Source: Mycoemilia scoparia (taxonomy: Eukaryota > Kickxellomycota > Kickxellomycetes > Kickxellales > Kickxellaceae). From it: a stretch of DNA of 64,000 nucleotides. Location of the stretch: assembly GCA_027575805.1 (NCBI GenBank), contig JANBPU010000073.1, positions 1-64,000 of the forward strand. The letters are read 5' to 3'. Under the pieces are notes generated by a model that searched no databases, was not told where the DNA came from, and was given only the letters and a program-made list of their open reading frames with translations. The position numbers and the translations under genes were made by a program. Each line of letters begins with the position of its first letter. Position 1 is the stretch's first letter. Positions 26,552-38,193 of this stretch are shown here, piece by piece.

Positions 26552-27792
26552 GTGAGCTCCCTAAAAGAATGATGCCATGTTCATATGTAAGTCACTATGA
26601 GCTATAGTGAACAAAGAATTGAGAACTGTTTGTAATGAATCGTGATGAAGTAATGGTTCTTCTTCGGCTGAGGAAAATTTCCCAAACATGGGAATTCAGA
26701 TAAACTAATAGACAAATGGTTAAATCTCACAATTTTTTTGGATAAAAAGGCAAGTGTATTCTAAAACCATATAATTTTCAATCTCACGAAAGTATAACTT
26801 ACCTCTAAATATCAAAAATAACAGGCATCCTTTTTCAAAAATTGCTTTTAGCATCTTTATTCTATAGTATTAGTTGCAGCATTTATCATAGCATGTGCAC
26901 TTCAAAAGAAGTTGCTGATTCAAGTAGCCAAAAATTACCACTATTGTTGTTAGGGCAGCTTGGGTAGAAAATGTGTTAATCAAGGCGGCGGTGATAATTG
27001 AGCATGGCGCTAATCTAATTTTGTCCCTCAATGGTAAACAGGTTGAAAGGGTGATTTACCAGTGGGCTTTAAGAGCATTAAAATAAGCCTTTATTAAAAA
27101 GCCACTGATAGTAAATATTCCGCACACAAGCACCCACCCATACCTTCAGAAAGGGCATGCTGGATTAGTTATTGTCAAATATAAGAATTCTCTTCTAAAG
27201 AGAAGCTTGTCCAGACCATAGTCACATACAAACACGAGCATAAAGAGAATATAATTTTTTCAATTTTCGGGAAATATTATAGCGGGACCACAGGTTAGGC
27301 AACAATCCTGATAAGGGTTACTTGGTGATGAAAACGACGGTACATTTTAATAGGCTCGTTCAATTGCCAATTGTAATCCCATAGGGTTGGCTGAGAGGGA
27401 GGATAAGGGCTAGATAACCCACCGGAGAATTAAAATAACAGCGTGCTTGCTTAAAAAGGCGAGGGAGGGAGATAAGAACACGGACCAATTTACTTTTTTG
27501 CACATGTGAATGTAGCTCATGTGCCTATTGCCACATGCTGTTACCTATTGATCGATCCTTATTTCCACCCCTCACCTGGCATACCTACAGCATATGCCAA
27601 AGGTTGCTATAGGAGTAGAAGACATCACTAAGCTTAATATAGAGCACTGATTGTTATACCCAGGCAAGTAGAGCGCAGCCATACACACACATGGATTATA
27701 CTTATTGACTATAAGAAAGCTCAGGTTGATCTATACGACAGGACAAAAATGCAGAAGTCAGTAAAGAGACTAACATGAATCGTCCTATGTTT

Positions 27793-28135
27793 TTCTGTCT
27801 TCAAGAAAATCGCCACATCTTATCTTTAAAACCTCCGCACCTCCTTTCCTCTCTCTCTCTCTCTCTTTTTCCCTTGCTTTACCCATTTTTCCAGTTTCTT
27901 GTTTCTATATATTCTGGTTTGATTCCCATCGCCCTTTTCTTGTTTCTTTAGACCCATTTACTTTTTATATTTCATCTTCGGTGCCACAACTTGCTTGTGC
28001 TCTCTCTTTATCTCTCTCACAGAGCATTTTCAACAAAGATCGTTATTATCACACTCATTATCTCTAAACGATTGTTTTAAACAATTACATACTCCATAAG
28101 CCCCAACTATCGATCGATAACCAAATAATACAAAC
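27793..28135 (+). promoter_or_regulatory. CT-rich, ATG-free leader/promoter of the carnitine carrier gene
   Basis: This stretch has no ATG before the start codon and contains several pyrimidine tracts, including a (CT)n run at about 27849-27866. This resembles the CT-rich promoters and leaders of strongly expressed fungal genes. No TATA position can be fixed. Confidence 0.5.
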
Positions 28136-29086
28136 ATGTCGACTGAAAAGACCTCCACTGCCCCCGCCGCCACAACTGTCGTCCCTGAAAACCCATATAA
28201 AGAAAGCATCAAGTCTTTCTTATCTGGCGGTTTCGGTGGTATGTGTCTAGTTGCTGCTGGCCATCCTCTCGACTTGATCAAGGTCCGCATGCAGACGTCC
28301 AACCAATTCTCCAGCACACTCCAATGCTTCAAGGCAACCTTGGCTAGCGACGGTGTTAGGGGTCTTTATCGCGGTATGGCTGCTCCATTAGCTGGTGCCA
28401 CCCCCGTATTCGCCATCTGCTTCTGGGGTTATGATCTTGGCAAGAAGCTTAGCAGAAACATTTGGGGAACTGACGAGAACACCCCACTTACCACCAACCA
28501 GATCTTGTTTGCTGGTGGTTTCTCTGCACTGCCCACCACCTTGATCATGGCTCCAATGGAGAGAATCAAGTGCACACTGCAAGTCCAGAACTTGGCCCCA
28601 GCCCCAGCCGGCGAGGGTGCTGCTAAGGTTGTAAGATACAGTGGCCCAATTGATGCTGCCAAGGGCATTCTAAAGCAGGGTGGTTTAAGATCTCTCTTCA
28701 AGGGATCAGCTGCCACTCTTTTGCGTGATGTTCCTGGATCCGTCGCTTACTTTGGTGGCTATGAAGCCGCCAAGAAGCTGTTCACACCTGCTGGATCATC
28801 TCCTGATAAGCTATCTATCCCAGTTGTGTTGGCTGCTGGTGGTATTGCCGGTATGCTTAACTGGGCTGTCGCCATCCCCCCAGATGTCCTCAAGTCCAGA
28901 CTCCAGACGGCTCCAGATGGCAGGTACTCTGGCGTCCGTCAAGTCTTTGTTGAGCTCATGAAGACAGAGGGTCCTAAGGCTCTATTCCGTGGTATTGGCC
29001 CTGCTATGCTTCGTGCCTTCCCTGCCAATGCCGCTTGCTTCATGGGTGTCGAAATTGCTCGCAAGGGCTTGGACTCTGTTTGGTAG
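28136..29086 (+). CDS. CRC1: Mitochondrial carnitine/acylcarnitine carrier
   Basis: Inner-membrane carrier that exchanges acylcarnitine for free carnitine, feeding peroxisome-derived acetyl and acyl groups into the mitochondrion. It has 316 residues, three repeats and no intron. The carrier signatures are at P44-LDLIKVR, P140-MERIKCTLQ and P249-DVLKSRLQ. The third motif, with the preceding AVAIPPDVLKSRLQTAP context, is diagnostic of the carnitine carrier subgroup (Crc1/SLC25A20). G-rich matrix-helix motifs (GGLRSLFKG, GPKALFRGIGP) follow each repeat. The N-terminal 20 residues are Thr/Ala/Pro-rich and predicted flexible. Codon use is biased toward preferred codons, suggesting good expression. 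Confidence 0.93.
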   Translation: MSTEKTSTAPAATTVVPENPYKESIKSFLSGGFGGMCLVAAGHPLDLIKVRMQTSNQFSSTLQCFKATLASDGVRGLYRGMAAPLAGATPVFAICFWGYDLGKKLSRNIWGTDENTPLTTNQILFAGGFSALPTTLIMAPMERIKCTLQVQNLAPAPAGEGAAKVVRYSGPIDAAKGILKQGGLRSLFKGSAATLLRDVPGSVAYFGGYEAAKKLFTPAGSSPDKLSIPVVLAAGGIAGMLNWAVAIPPDVLKSRLQTAPDGRYSGVRQVFVELMKTEGPKALFRGIGPAMLRAFPANAACFMGVEIARKGLDSVW

Positions 29087-29549
29087 ATCTCCCCCTTTTG
29101 TTTCTATTACTACTATTGCTATTAACATTTTTACATTACACATGTCTGCTGATATTTACAAATGTACAGTACACTTACAATCATCATCATTAAATGTTGC
29201 AAATACTTGGAATTTATTTGTTTGATATAATTAGTTACATTGTTTATAAATAATTATTCGTGGATACAAGACAGACCAGCTGTTCTCGCAAAAATACAAA
29301 AATAAGTGTGTGGGGCTAGGCGTGATTTTTACATTAGTTGGGTTGTTTTCTGCCACTGTGGTAAGGCTTACATGGTCATAGTGAAAGGAAGAAGATCCAG
29401 GTGTGTGTGGAGGGTGATAATAGTGAAAGAAAGAGGGGAGAAGGGAGAGAGATATAAGAAAAGAGATACTACAAATATATAACAGTGAAAGACATGAGGC
29501 AAATATGTGGGAGGCTTTTTTGACTATGGGCTTTTTGTGATGCTGGTTG
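29087..29549. other. Intergenic between convergent genes
   Basis: 3' ends of the carnitine carrier gene and the minus-strand Golgi-type membrane protein gene. Nothing else was recognised. Confidence 0.45.
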
Positions 29550-30647
29550 TTATATGTCAAGATCAAGCCTTGGTGGGCTGTTCAGTCGGTTGTATCCACA
29601 ATCGTTCTGTGCTTTCCAGTCACCAGGAGCACCTGGAACTGGTGGTTGCTTCGCTGAGACCTGTGGAGGCATCTTAGGCATATCACGGATTCTGCTACGC
29701 AGACCAAATCCAAAGTGTGTCATGCAGATAATAGACTGGAACACCGTGGCCAGCGCCGTGGCCAAAGACACAACTGCAAAGAAAGTAAGAAGACCACGCA
29801 CGTCTCTGTATACAGTCTGTTTGTCTGGAGAAAATATCCGAATAGCTTTATAAATGAAGTATGCAATTGATGAGCACATACCAAAAACGAAGCACCACAT
29901 TATGAGTATGTTTTCTCGTCTAAGACCCAAAACAGCCAGTACAAGAACCAGAAGGGTTAAAGGCACAGCAGCAATGGTTATGCCAAATTCAGCGTCCTTG
30001 CTTTTAAGTATGAGCAGAATATACTGGACAGCAAATCCAATAAACGTAAATGCATCTACTTTAAGAAGCAGCAACAAAATCTGGTACGACCGATACATCT
30101 TTCTGAGCTGGACATTAGCACCAATCTTCTTATATACCTCCCAGCCAAAGTACGATACCAGTCGCTTGGCAAAGTAGAGCCACAGAACTGTAAAGATTCC
30201 AATAACGACTGACACAATTATAAGCATCGGCCGGACTTTATCGAGTATCCCATCCGGATTATCGCTTATAGAAATTGGCTTGCTGGACTTCTTTGAAGGA
30301 ACTTGTGTATTCATGACCTGGAAGTACTGGAATATACTCCAGGCAAACACTGATGCATCAAATAACACCAGTCCAAAAATCTGGAAAGTGTTCTTTCGGA
30401 GTATCGCATCAAATGCCAAATATAAACTGAATACTTGGGCTCCCAAAAACAATATGAAATATATTGGAATACCCTTATCCGCATTGGCTTGGTTAAAAAC
30501 ATTTGGGTTCTGCTGAAGGTATGCCCCAAGGATTCCTCCCTCCATGGCAATTACAACGACTGCTTGGACTAACAGCGAAAATAGCGCCATTTTTGCAAAC
30601 CCCGGTAGCTCTCTCAGCCATTTCTTGAAATCTCGTAAATCTTTCAT
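29550..30647 (-). CDS. Multispan membrane protein, UPF0658 (Golgi) family-like
   Basis: A 365-residue, intronless protein with about eight hydrophobic segments (from about residue 18 to 312). A charged N-terminus (MKDLRDFKKWLRELPGFAK) precedes the first segment, and a soluble C-terminal tail contains Pro-rich sequence (PKMPPQVSAKQPPVPGAPG). The pattern, especially IYFILFLGAQVFSLYLAFDA and the long cytosolic-type loop before IIVSVVIGIF, resembles the fungal UPF0658 Golgi-apparatus membrane proteins. This assignment is from memory of the family. Molecular function of that family is not established, so none is given. The start is the first ATG, directly preceded by a short AT-rich leader. Confidence 0.78.
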   Translation of the reverse strand: MKDLRDFKKWLRELPGFAKMALFSLLVQAVVVIAMEGGILGAYLQQNPNVFNQANADKGIPIYFILFLGAQVFSLYLAFDAILRKNTFQIFGLVLFDASVFAWSIFQYFQVMNTQVPSKKSSKPISISDNPDGILDKVRPMLIIVSVVIGIFTVLWLYFAKRLVSYFGWEVYKKIGANVQLRKMYRSYQILLLLLKVDAFTFIGFAVQYILLILKSKDAEFGITIAAVPLTLLVLVLAVLGLRRENILIMWCFVFGMCSSIAYFIYKAIRIFSPDKQTVYRDVRGLLTFFAVVSLATALATVFQSIICMTHFGFGLRSRIRDMPKMPPQVSAKQPPVPGAPGDWKAQNDCGYNRLNSPPRLDLDI

Positions 30648-32067
30648 TCCCTTTGCTTTCGTTATTTGTTGTCGTAATTAAAAGTGGTTAGTTTTGGTTG
30701 GGTAGCAAGTACTTAAATAGGACAACTAACACCCAATAGTCAATGGCAAAAATGAGTGGTTAGCGTATGTGGGGCAGACCACTACTGGTTCACAGCACAA
30801 ATTGAAAACAAAGCGTGTGTACACGCGTGGTTAAAGTCGTTATAGTTGAGGTAATTAAATGTTGGTGCGATGGGTTAAAGGTAAATACACCTTAAAGACG
30901 TAAAAAGGCAAATTAGAAAATAGGAAAGACTTGTGTAGGGTTAGTAACTTTCCACAAGTAGTCGTAATAAAAGTAGATAAATAAGGGTAGAGAGACAAAA
31001 AGATTTGCTAAGGCACACTATTAATAATAAAGACCAAAGGCAGAAAAGCTTTTAATAGTAACACCAGTGAGGCTTATAATGAAAGAAGAATGCAAGGGGT
31101 CAAAAAAGCCAAGAGCCATGCGCACATGTAATAATGAAAGCTGAAGCAGTTTAAAATGTGTTGTTGCAACACCATCGTTTAGCCAAGGGTAAGGTGTTAC
31201 ACCAGTCAAAGGACTTTTAGCAAACTTGTTTCAAAATGATAAAAGCTTTCTCTGTGTCTCTCAAGATTAACGGATATCCAGCCTGTTTATACAAATCCGC
31301 AGCAATGGTATAGTAAAGTCCAAATATCGGCTATGACTAGTCAACTCATTACTGTTCTAGTCAGGACATTAGTACGATAATGTGTATCAAACTGGTTAAT
31401 TGATGCTGGCCTGGGTTAGCTGGTAGAGGTCTTTTCATTCATTAAGCCAAAAAATCTCCCCGCCAAGATATATCCCCAATTTACACTGCGTCACTACACA
31501 AGACTTCTCTCCTCTCTTTTTCAAGAGCTTATTTTGGGTTCAGCCAAACCATCATGCACTGACTGGACTATATCAGTCCATCCACACTAAATAATAGCTT
31601 TCATTGTGCTTTTGATCGAGCCTACTGATCAATCAAGCCTAACTTCACTTGGCTCAGAGTGCCCAGGTGTCACAGCTCAGTCAGAAATCCCAGTCCTATA
31701 CTTGACACGCTCTTTATTATGAAACACCCGGCATTAACTCAGTATCATTAAATAGAAAAAAGTATTGTGATGGCATGATTTTGGATTCTTTGAATAACAG
31801 TCATTATTCCTCCCTCCCCTATCCTGTTTAGATATAATTACTTTAGAAAAACGATCAGGGACCTACCTTTACATTATTGTTGTATTGTTTCTTATACTGT
31901 TAGGACCACAAATCATAATCAGTGCCTAGATCCAATCAGGCACAGACCACAGGCACTACAACAAGAAGAGGTCCAGATCTACCCCCACAAAGAAGGGTAC
32001 CCTCATCTCGGCTTACAGGGAAAAGGGCAGAGATCTAGTTAATATTGTAGGCATCATGCATTTGGCT

Positions 32068-32195
32068 GAGTCTCCTTTAAAAGGGTACTAGGATGTTCCC
32101 TTGGGTGCTAGTTAACCATCGCTGGAACTCCGGCTGAAATGTATGGGCTATGGGCTCATTTTCAGGAAATATATGAGGGTGTCAGTCTGTTCCAT
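32068..32195 (+). repeat. Dispersed repeat D, copy 1
   Basis: Matches the reverse complement of 55513-55650. The shared blocks are TCTCCTTTRAAAGG-like sequence, ACTCC(A/G)GCT(A/G)AAATGTATGG followed by GTTATGGG or GCTATGGG, and GAATATGTGAGGG-like sequence. It could be a fragment of a larger retroelement. No coding sequence was seen. Confidence 0.65.
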
Positions 32196-32268
32196 TTTGG
32201 TGAAGAACTTGTTGTTTATTTTTTGATGGGTGTGCGACACCATAGGTTTCTTTAGTACTCACTACATA

Positions 32269-32409
32269 ATATGTAGTGATTATTTTTGAAGGGCCAAGTT
32301 TTACTAGTAGGCCAGTTTTAACTTGCATACTAGTTACCATATATTTTCGTTGACCAATGCATCATTATGCACTATCTGCATTTAGCCCTTCAATAATAAC
32401 CACCCATAT
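32269..32409 (-). mobile_element. MITE-like element, family B, copy B2 (inverted)
   Basis: Termini GTGATTATTTTTGAAGGGCC and GCCCTTCAATAATAACCACC. The interior is the reverse complement of B1/B3 (TTTTACTAGTA, TTTTAACTTGCATACTAG, TTGACCAATGCATCATTATG). It lies 74 bp downstream of repeat D. Confidence 0.85.
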
Positions 32410-32459
32410 ATCCACCATTTGGCAGGCTCTCCATTAAAAGTGAACAATCCTGTAGCCCT

Positions 32460-32726
32460 ATGTATCTAGCCAATTTGTCCTATAAATCGTGCATTTTAGG
32501 CTTACATTTGAAGAATAGTTCTGGTACACTTTTAGAGGATATTCTGTCATTTATTAAAAATGTTTCGTGTGTCTGTCTGAAGCATTCAGTTGAATTTAAT
32601 AATATTGGTGATAATCCCATAATAAGGCAAATTAAAAATGAAATGATTAATAACTTCGACTTTATGTTATCAAAGAAAATGGCAGAGTTAGTCCTAACTG
32701 TTATAAATCACTGTGCTAAAAGGTGA
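32460..32726 (+). other. Unexplained 88-codon open reading frame
   Basis: Open frame just downstream of a D repeat and a family B element. The predicted peptide is moderately hydrophobic with ordinary composition (RQIKNEMINNFDFMLSKKMA, then ELVLTVINHC). It has no recognised domain. It could be a relic of a mobile element protein, a real small gene or chance; the repeat context favours a relic. Confidence 0.25.
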
Positions 32727-33836
32727 TTATTATACAGTAGCCAACACTGCTAATTACGATCTGTTCATAATGATTCTGAATTAATCAGAATCAATGAACT
32801 GCATTACTATTATTTTTTTTATAAACATTTTCTACTAGTTTTCAAGGTTTATCGCCTTCTTTTAAAATATTTTATGTAAACATACTATTATTTTTCTAAA
32901 TAAAACTGCGGTTAGAAGTATCTAACGAGATAGAATTATATTATTACTTTACTTCCTTCATTCTTATATTCTCTCCTACTCAGAGCCATTAAGAATAGTT
33001 CTGAATTGATTTATAAGATTTTTTCTTAAATAACCTTCCTAGTAGTCTGTACTCATTCTTGACTACCAAGGCCCGTCAGGTACTCTTCATTTATTTTATT
33101 GACAGATAGGTAAATGATATATGGCTAGATGTGCAAATATTCTTTGCTACCCTTCCCAAAAACTGTTTGACATTCTTGCGGATCAATTGGCCACTTTTAT
33201 AAATTCTAAGTAAAAAACCAGTATCAGTCCAGTAGTAATTTCATCACGATCAGTATGATTTATTGGTATACACTCTAGAAAACAATCCGACTTGATGCAA
33301 TAAAATTGCTTCTGAACTAATCTATTTCAACATGTTGGGTAAAAAGGATAAATTATTCTAATACGATATAATGCATATTACAAAAGGTCGGAATGTTTTG
33401 CCATAGTGTTTCAGCTCCTTTGTGGGCTACAGTTTGGCGTCAAGAAAGAAATAAGTGCATAAAAGTATAATTGAAATTCATACAAATCTGTTATAGACAT
33501 TGAATCACGTTTCAATCTTCCTTTCTACTCTCTATTAAAGCCATTCCTAAAGTGTTTCTATTTCGGTGTTAGGCTTGGCGCTTTTGCTCAGGATATAATA
33601 AAACAAGTCATGGTAATACTATGATATGATTGCCTGACAAGCCCTTAAAGGTATGCGTCGTCTCCATTTGGCTTTGACTTTAAACCATACCAAAAATAGG
33701 TTTAGAAAAAAGAGGGACCTAACCAATACTACCTTTACCGCTACCACCATCACGACAGGACCTATTTCAGGGATTTTAGATGTCCTGTATTGTCTCAACA
33801 CTCACCCAAAAACTCTACACTATATATTTCCAAGGA

Positions 33837-33941
33837 ATGGCGTTCAGATATAGAGATGGAGGTGGATGTGGCAGCTGCCATTTCTGTCTAAACTCGAAAT
33901 TGTGTTATCCGAGTCAATGTGGTTGTGGTGGCGAATTATGA
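33837..33941 (+). other. Short cysteine-rich open reading frame
   Basis: 34 codons with an ATG start. It has six Cys and many Gly in the order GGGCGSCHFC...CYPSQCGCGG, then TGA. The CxxCxxC spacing is metal-site-like. No splice partner or upstream coding was found. It may be chance; it is recorded only because of the unusual Cys spacing. Confidence 0.15.
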
Positions 33942-35487
33942 ATTGGCTTGGCATATCCTTTCAGGGCCTTTCTTTACACATCCCTAGCTCCATTTGGAGC
34001 ACAATACACCGTCTCCTATTGTTAGCCTTGGTTGAGCTTTTTTATATTATCCACTTTTCGGTGCCTGCCAACTCCGTATGGACAAAGTATTATTCATGTT
34101 CTGTTGCTGCCCGTGTCTGCACTGTAACATTAGTAGCAAACTTGTTTACTTTTTAGCTAGAAGAATTTTACACATCTTATTTTTGTTGTATACTAAGTTT
34201 GTAAATTCGTTCAAGGATGTATTCACATTTGGCCTATATTTTAGGAACATAATCATAGGTAATAAAGCAGTATGGTATTATTCTCAGTACTCAAAATCGC
34301 CATAAAATGTATGTAGAACATACATAAAAAATAACAAATCTAGTGTGATGAGATGCAGTGAAGGAATTGCAACATCCAGGCCGCTATTGATGATGTGATG
34401 ATAACACGCTAATCAAGAACAATAATTAGAAGTTCAAATGCACCATTCAGTCATTCAAAATAGGATTTCTCCACAAACTAGTTTTTTTGTATTAATGTTG
34501 TTATTTTTTGTATTTTTCTTTATAACTCTCAATAAAAGCACGTAAACAAATTAAGACCAGGTACAACAGCCATACATTCTCTATTTGGCCTTATTATCCA
34601 CATGGGGATACACTCTTTGACTCTGGAACTGTACAGTTCATACTAAACCTGTCTAAATGTTCAGCCATTGTGTCAGCACACACTCCGAATCAAATTACTT
34701 TATTGTCTATTGTCGTCTTGTTTATGTCTAATCCTAAAAAGTCGATGTGGCGTTCGTCCGAGTAGCCGACAAGGAACCAGCACTCCTGCGACCCCTTTTA
34801 TGTGTTACCAACCTTTTGTTTTCGACTTCCCACTCTGGGTCTCCATTCTCTGTTATCGTTTGTTGACTCTGTCTCTTGGGATACTTCGTAGTAGACGAAG
34901 AGTTCCTGCCGTAGATGAGAGCACAGGAGAGTGTCTGTCTCTGCCGCTTTGGGATTTCTATATCACTACATATCTTCAGCATTGATTCTGTACTCTGTTT
35001 GTATACATGAAGGTGTATACACAAATTTGCTGGTTATTGGTCTCAATCCGATATAATTGTTCAATTGCTTTTTGTGTGGCAAAGACATATCAATCTTCTA
35101 TATTGAATTGTTAGCCTCCCTGTATTTGGCGTGTGCCCGATGTTGTTCGTCCAACTTCCATAGTACCCTCTCTGCCGTGTATGTATATGTGTTTTTTCTG
35201 ACCCCACACGTTCTCACGTAAAAACTTTGCTGTTTTATTGTTATTTGTATATTGTCAACATCCCCCATATCTATTATATAAACTCTTAACCTTGCTCCAA
35301 ACTAATCCCTTTTCCTCCCCACCCATCCACCCATCCGTATTTCCTCACATACTGACATTCTTTTGCTTTTGTTTTAATTTTCTTCCTATATATCCAATAC
35401 AAAACATCTGTACATTATTATTTCCTCTCTTGTAATCTTTGTCTGTTATTTCTCCATCTCTCTTATTTATCAGTAATCTATCTCAAC

Positions 35488-37650
35488 ATGGCATCCGACA
35501 GCAGTAGCGATAACATTGACAGGGTCCGATTATGGCATTACTGTATTGGCATCATAGTCGTTGTGGTTCTAACATTTGTCTTTATCCTAATATTTGTTTG
35601 GCTTCATCACCGAAATCCACAAAGACAAATCTTGTGCTTTAATAGACGAAGGAGGGCCGCCGGAAATGCCAACGATATGCAATCCTGGCCCCGTGTGAGA
35701 AATAGTAATGGCAGCGGTGGAGGGGGTGGTCCATATTCACCGACTACTACTGACACCCGTGGTCACAGCTTGACTTCTCCACGACGTCATTCCACTGTTG
35801 TGGATATCCCTCAACCAAATGGACACAATTTATCTCCATACGATAGAAGAGGCACAGGAAGGGACAGCAGTCGATTCAGCGAAGAAAAGACATTCGAGCG
35901 CCGGGGCTTATCAGGTGACCAGTTAGACGTAATTCCTGTTATAACCTTGGATAAGCATAATATACATGCCCTGATTAGCTATCCAAGAAAATCCCTAGAC
36001 AGGAATGATAAAAGGCGGAGTAGGGGTAATATCTCGGGAGTTTTTGGTTTAGGAGGCAAAGGAGATGATGGAAGGGCATCCAACGTCTCTCAGTCTACAC
36101 TATCAAGATTCTCAAGTGCCTGGCTTCCGTTTGGTGGCAACAGTAACAGGAACCTAGATGGCGAAAATGGAAACATCTCAGGTACTAACCATTACCACCA
36201 CTATAGTCATCAAGAGGAACATATGGGCTATCGATATCTTGGGTCCTGTAGCCATGACCGTGCTAGATTGTATAGCAGGAGTATGGATGGATTAGAAAAT
36301 GTCAGAAATCCTACCACCAACAATAGAAATTTTGGGTACCAGGGGCCGCATAACCATAGCTTTACTTCTGTCTTTAGTCGATTGGCCAGAAAGATATCCA
36401 GAATAAGCATCTCAAGCTTTACTACCAGCGGTGCAGGTCGGAGCGTGCAGAATAGCATGGACTATCGAAATGGTGGTGGTGGTTTTGGTTCAGGTACGTC
36501 AGGTGGAGCTAATGACGATTCTAATCATGTACCATTGCCCCCCATCCCACTGAATGTTCATCCTCTAGGGCAGTTGAACTTTGGACAAAAGAATCGAAGC
36601 AGTAGCAATAGCAACAGGCCATTGTTGCCTTTGCAATTGACATCAACCTCAGACCTTGGAGCATCAGCATCAACATCATCGTTGCTGCCACTCCATGAGG
36701 TTGTTGAAGTTGGCCTAGATACGGAAATTCATAATAATGGAGCCACAACAACGACAACCAAACGGATGGGTGGACTACCTAGTGTAGATGCTCATGAATC
36801 TTCGGTATCATATAATAAAAACAGAGAGTCTTTGTTATCTGCCCCACCTACTTTCACAAAGTTCAGCTTCAAGGAAGACATTGGGGTTGGAATAGTTGGC
36901 AGTGTAAGCAATAGCACTGCAGCTGATGGTAGCAGTAGAGGGAGCAGCCTAGATATACCTACTAATGAAGGATTTGTCCTTAATATTAAGACCACAAAGT
37001 CAGGTATCCGTCCCAACAGCTTCAATAGTTTTGGCTATTATCATAGATACCTGGATGGCATCAAAAGCAATAACGAAATAGAGTATCAGGGCATGTTAGG
37101 TATGACTCCAACTAAGCCAGTTCCAGCATACAATCCCGCTAGTATTAATGATAACGAATCCAATGTTGCTGATGGTAGTGGTTGTGGAGAGTCATCAGCT
37201 CTATCAATAACTGCAGTTGGGTTAGTCAATATTGCTACTAATTCCAATACTACTGCTACTACCAACACAGCCCAGCTATTTACGATTCCAGAATCCACAA
37301 ACATTCCATCTCGACCAACACAACAGCAGCGGCCATCAGCACCACCACCAGTGACTACAGTTACATCCTTCTCTCAGCCTGTGTCACCAACAACACCAAT
37401 TTCATTAATTCAAAACAGCCACCCAAACTATAGCCAATCAACATTGTCGATCACATCCAAAAGAACCACTACTCTAAGTTGCTGTTCGATCTGTATAGAG
37501 CCTTTCAGCATTTCCCAGCAAGTGCGTATTCTTCCTTGCAACCACGTTTTCCATAAATCTTGCATAGATCCTTGGTTAACCAATCCTGGTCGGGCTTCAC
37601 CTGTTTGTCCTCTTTGCAAACAGCCTTGTTACAAATCACCCGAATCTTAG
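35488..37650 (+). CDS. Membrane-anchored RING-H2 finger protein, probable E3 ubiquitin ligase
   Basis: A 720-residue intronless protein. One transmembrane segment lies at residues 18-39 (CIGIIVVVVLTFVFILIFVW), flanked by a short acidic N-terminus and the basic stretch HHRNPQRQ, giving an N-out, C-in anchor. A long Ser/Asn/Gly-rich, probably disordered region follows. The RING-H2 is at residues 666-710: Cys666-x2-Cys669, CNHVFHKSC, then CPLC. The His-His pair and WLTNP spacing fit E3 ligases that recruit E2 enzymes. The architecture recalls PA-TM-RING and Tul1-like endomembrane ligases, but no PA domain is visible. Substrates are unknown. The compartment (endosome, Golgi or plasma membrane) cannot be decided. 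Confidence 0.9.
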   Translation: MASDSSSDNIDRVRLWHYCIGIIVVVVLTFVFILIFVWLHHRNPQRQILCFNRRRRAAGNANDMQSWPRVRNSNGSGGGGGPYSPTTTDTRGHSLTSPRRHSTVVDIPQPNGHNLSPYDRRGTGRDSSRFSEEKTFERRGLSGDQLDVIPVITLDKHNIHALISYPRKSLDRNDKRRSRGNISGVFGLGGKGDDGRASNVSQSTLSRFSSAWLPFGGNSNRNLDGENGNISGTNHYHHYSHQEEHMGYRYLGSCSHDRARLYSRSMDGLENVRNPTTNNRNFGYQGPHNHSFTSVFSRLARKISRISISSFTTSGAGRSVQNSMDYRNGGGGFGSGTSGGANDDSNHVPLPPIPLNVHPLGQLNFGQKNRSSSNSNRPLLPLQLTSTSDLGASASTSSLLPLHEVVEVGLDTEIHNNGATTTTTKRMGGLPSVDAHESSVSYNKNRESLLSAPPTFTKFSFKEDIGVGIVGSVSNSTAADGSSRGSSLDIPTNEGFVLNIKTTKSGIRPNSFNSFGYYHRYLDGIKSNNEIEYQGMLGMTPTKPVPAYNPASINDNESNVADGSGCGESSALSITAVGLVNIATNSNTTATTNTAQLFTIPESTNIPSRPTQQQRPSAPPPVTTVTSFSQPVSPTTPISLIQNSHPNYSQSTLSITSKRTTTLSCCSICIEPFSISQQVRILPCNHVFHKSCIDPWLTNPGRASPVCPLCKQPCYKSPES

Positions 37651-38193
37651 TCATCTTATAATGACCATGGCAAAAGTATAAGCCTGAATTTATGCTTGAT
37701 TGTGTATGGTTGGCAGCAACTTGAAAATTTGAATATTCTAGGAAAAAATATAAACTTATTGTGTGGGTAAATGTTTTTGAAGGGTAGCCATTCGCTTATA
37801 AATGGTTATCTCCCGTTTGGCTATAGGTGCATCTATAACCATTGACCACCACCATAAGGCGCCCTTTAAAAAATATCGCCCATATATATACCTCTTTTGT
37901 TAATTTCAATAATTTACTCTATTTGGATATACAAGACAAACTATCACATTTCAATTGATTCTGGGCAAATAATGGATATTTTTAGAATGAAATACTATGG
38001 ATGTTCACATTAATTTATAAAGGCATGGGAGAGATATGACGTTGAGATACACCAAAATGACAATTAATAAATAGGAGTATTTTTAATGACCAAAAAGTAC
38101 TTATTTTTAAAACTAGAAAATTATTCAATAGTACGGTTAGTATCAAATTAGAATAGCATTTAAATTAAACTGGCGAGATGTTCTTGTCATCTA
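37651..38193. other. Intergenic between convergent genes, with one family A element
   Basis: 3'-flanking DNA of the RING and transporter genes with a family A element at 37763-37884. Nothing else was recognised. Confidence 0.45.
37763..37884 (+). mobile_element. MITE-like element, family A, copy A4
   Basis: Left end GTTTTTGAAGGGTAGCC and right end GCCCTTTAAAAAATATCGCC. The interior keeps CTTATAAATGGTTATC, CCGTTTGGCTATAGG and CTATAACCATTGACCACC. It has an extra ACC in the GACCACCACC block and is more diverged than A6. Confidence 0.82.

Larger units (their letters stand above)
25070..28135. other. Long divergent intergenic region between ceramidase and carnitine carrier genes
   Basis: About 3 kb with no supportable coding sequence. 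Notable contents are a 35-bp near-perfect inverted repeat (26441-26551) and a pyrimidine-rich leader before the carrier gene. Short open frames at 25299-25607 and 25758-26003 have no family features. Confidence 0.45.
30648..35487. other. Gene-poor 4.8-kb region with repeat relics
   Basis: The longest region without a supported gene. It contains a D repeat (32068-32195), a family B element (32269-32409), an unexplained open frame (32460-32726) and a small Cys-rich open frame (33837-33941). A 9-bp palindromic hairpin lies near 32771-32793 (TGATTCTGA, five bases, TCAGAATCA). The final 300-400 bases are AT- and pyrimidine-rich and are likely promoter and leader of the RING gene. Confidence 0.45.

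Noticed and set aside
27849..27866. (CT)n run as a separate functional element
   Set aside because: Short simple repeat within a pyrimidine-rich leader; no evidence beyond promoter or leader composition.
34660..35024. Overlapping open frames on both strands upstream of the RING gene
   Set aside because: No splice continuity with the RING gene and no recognisable motif.
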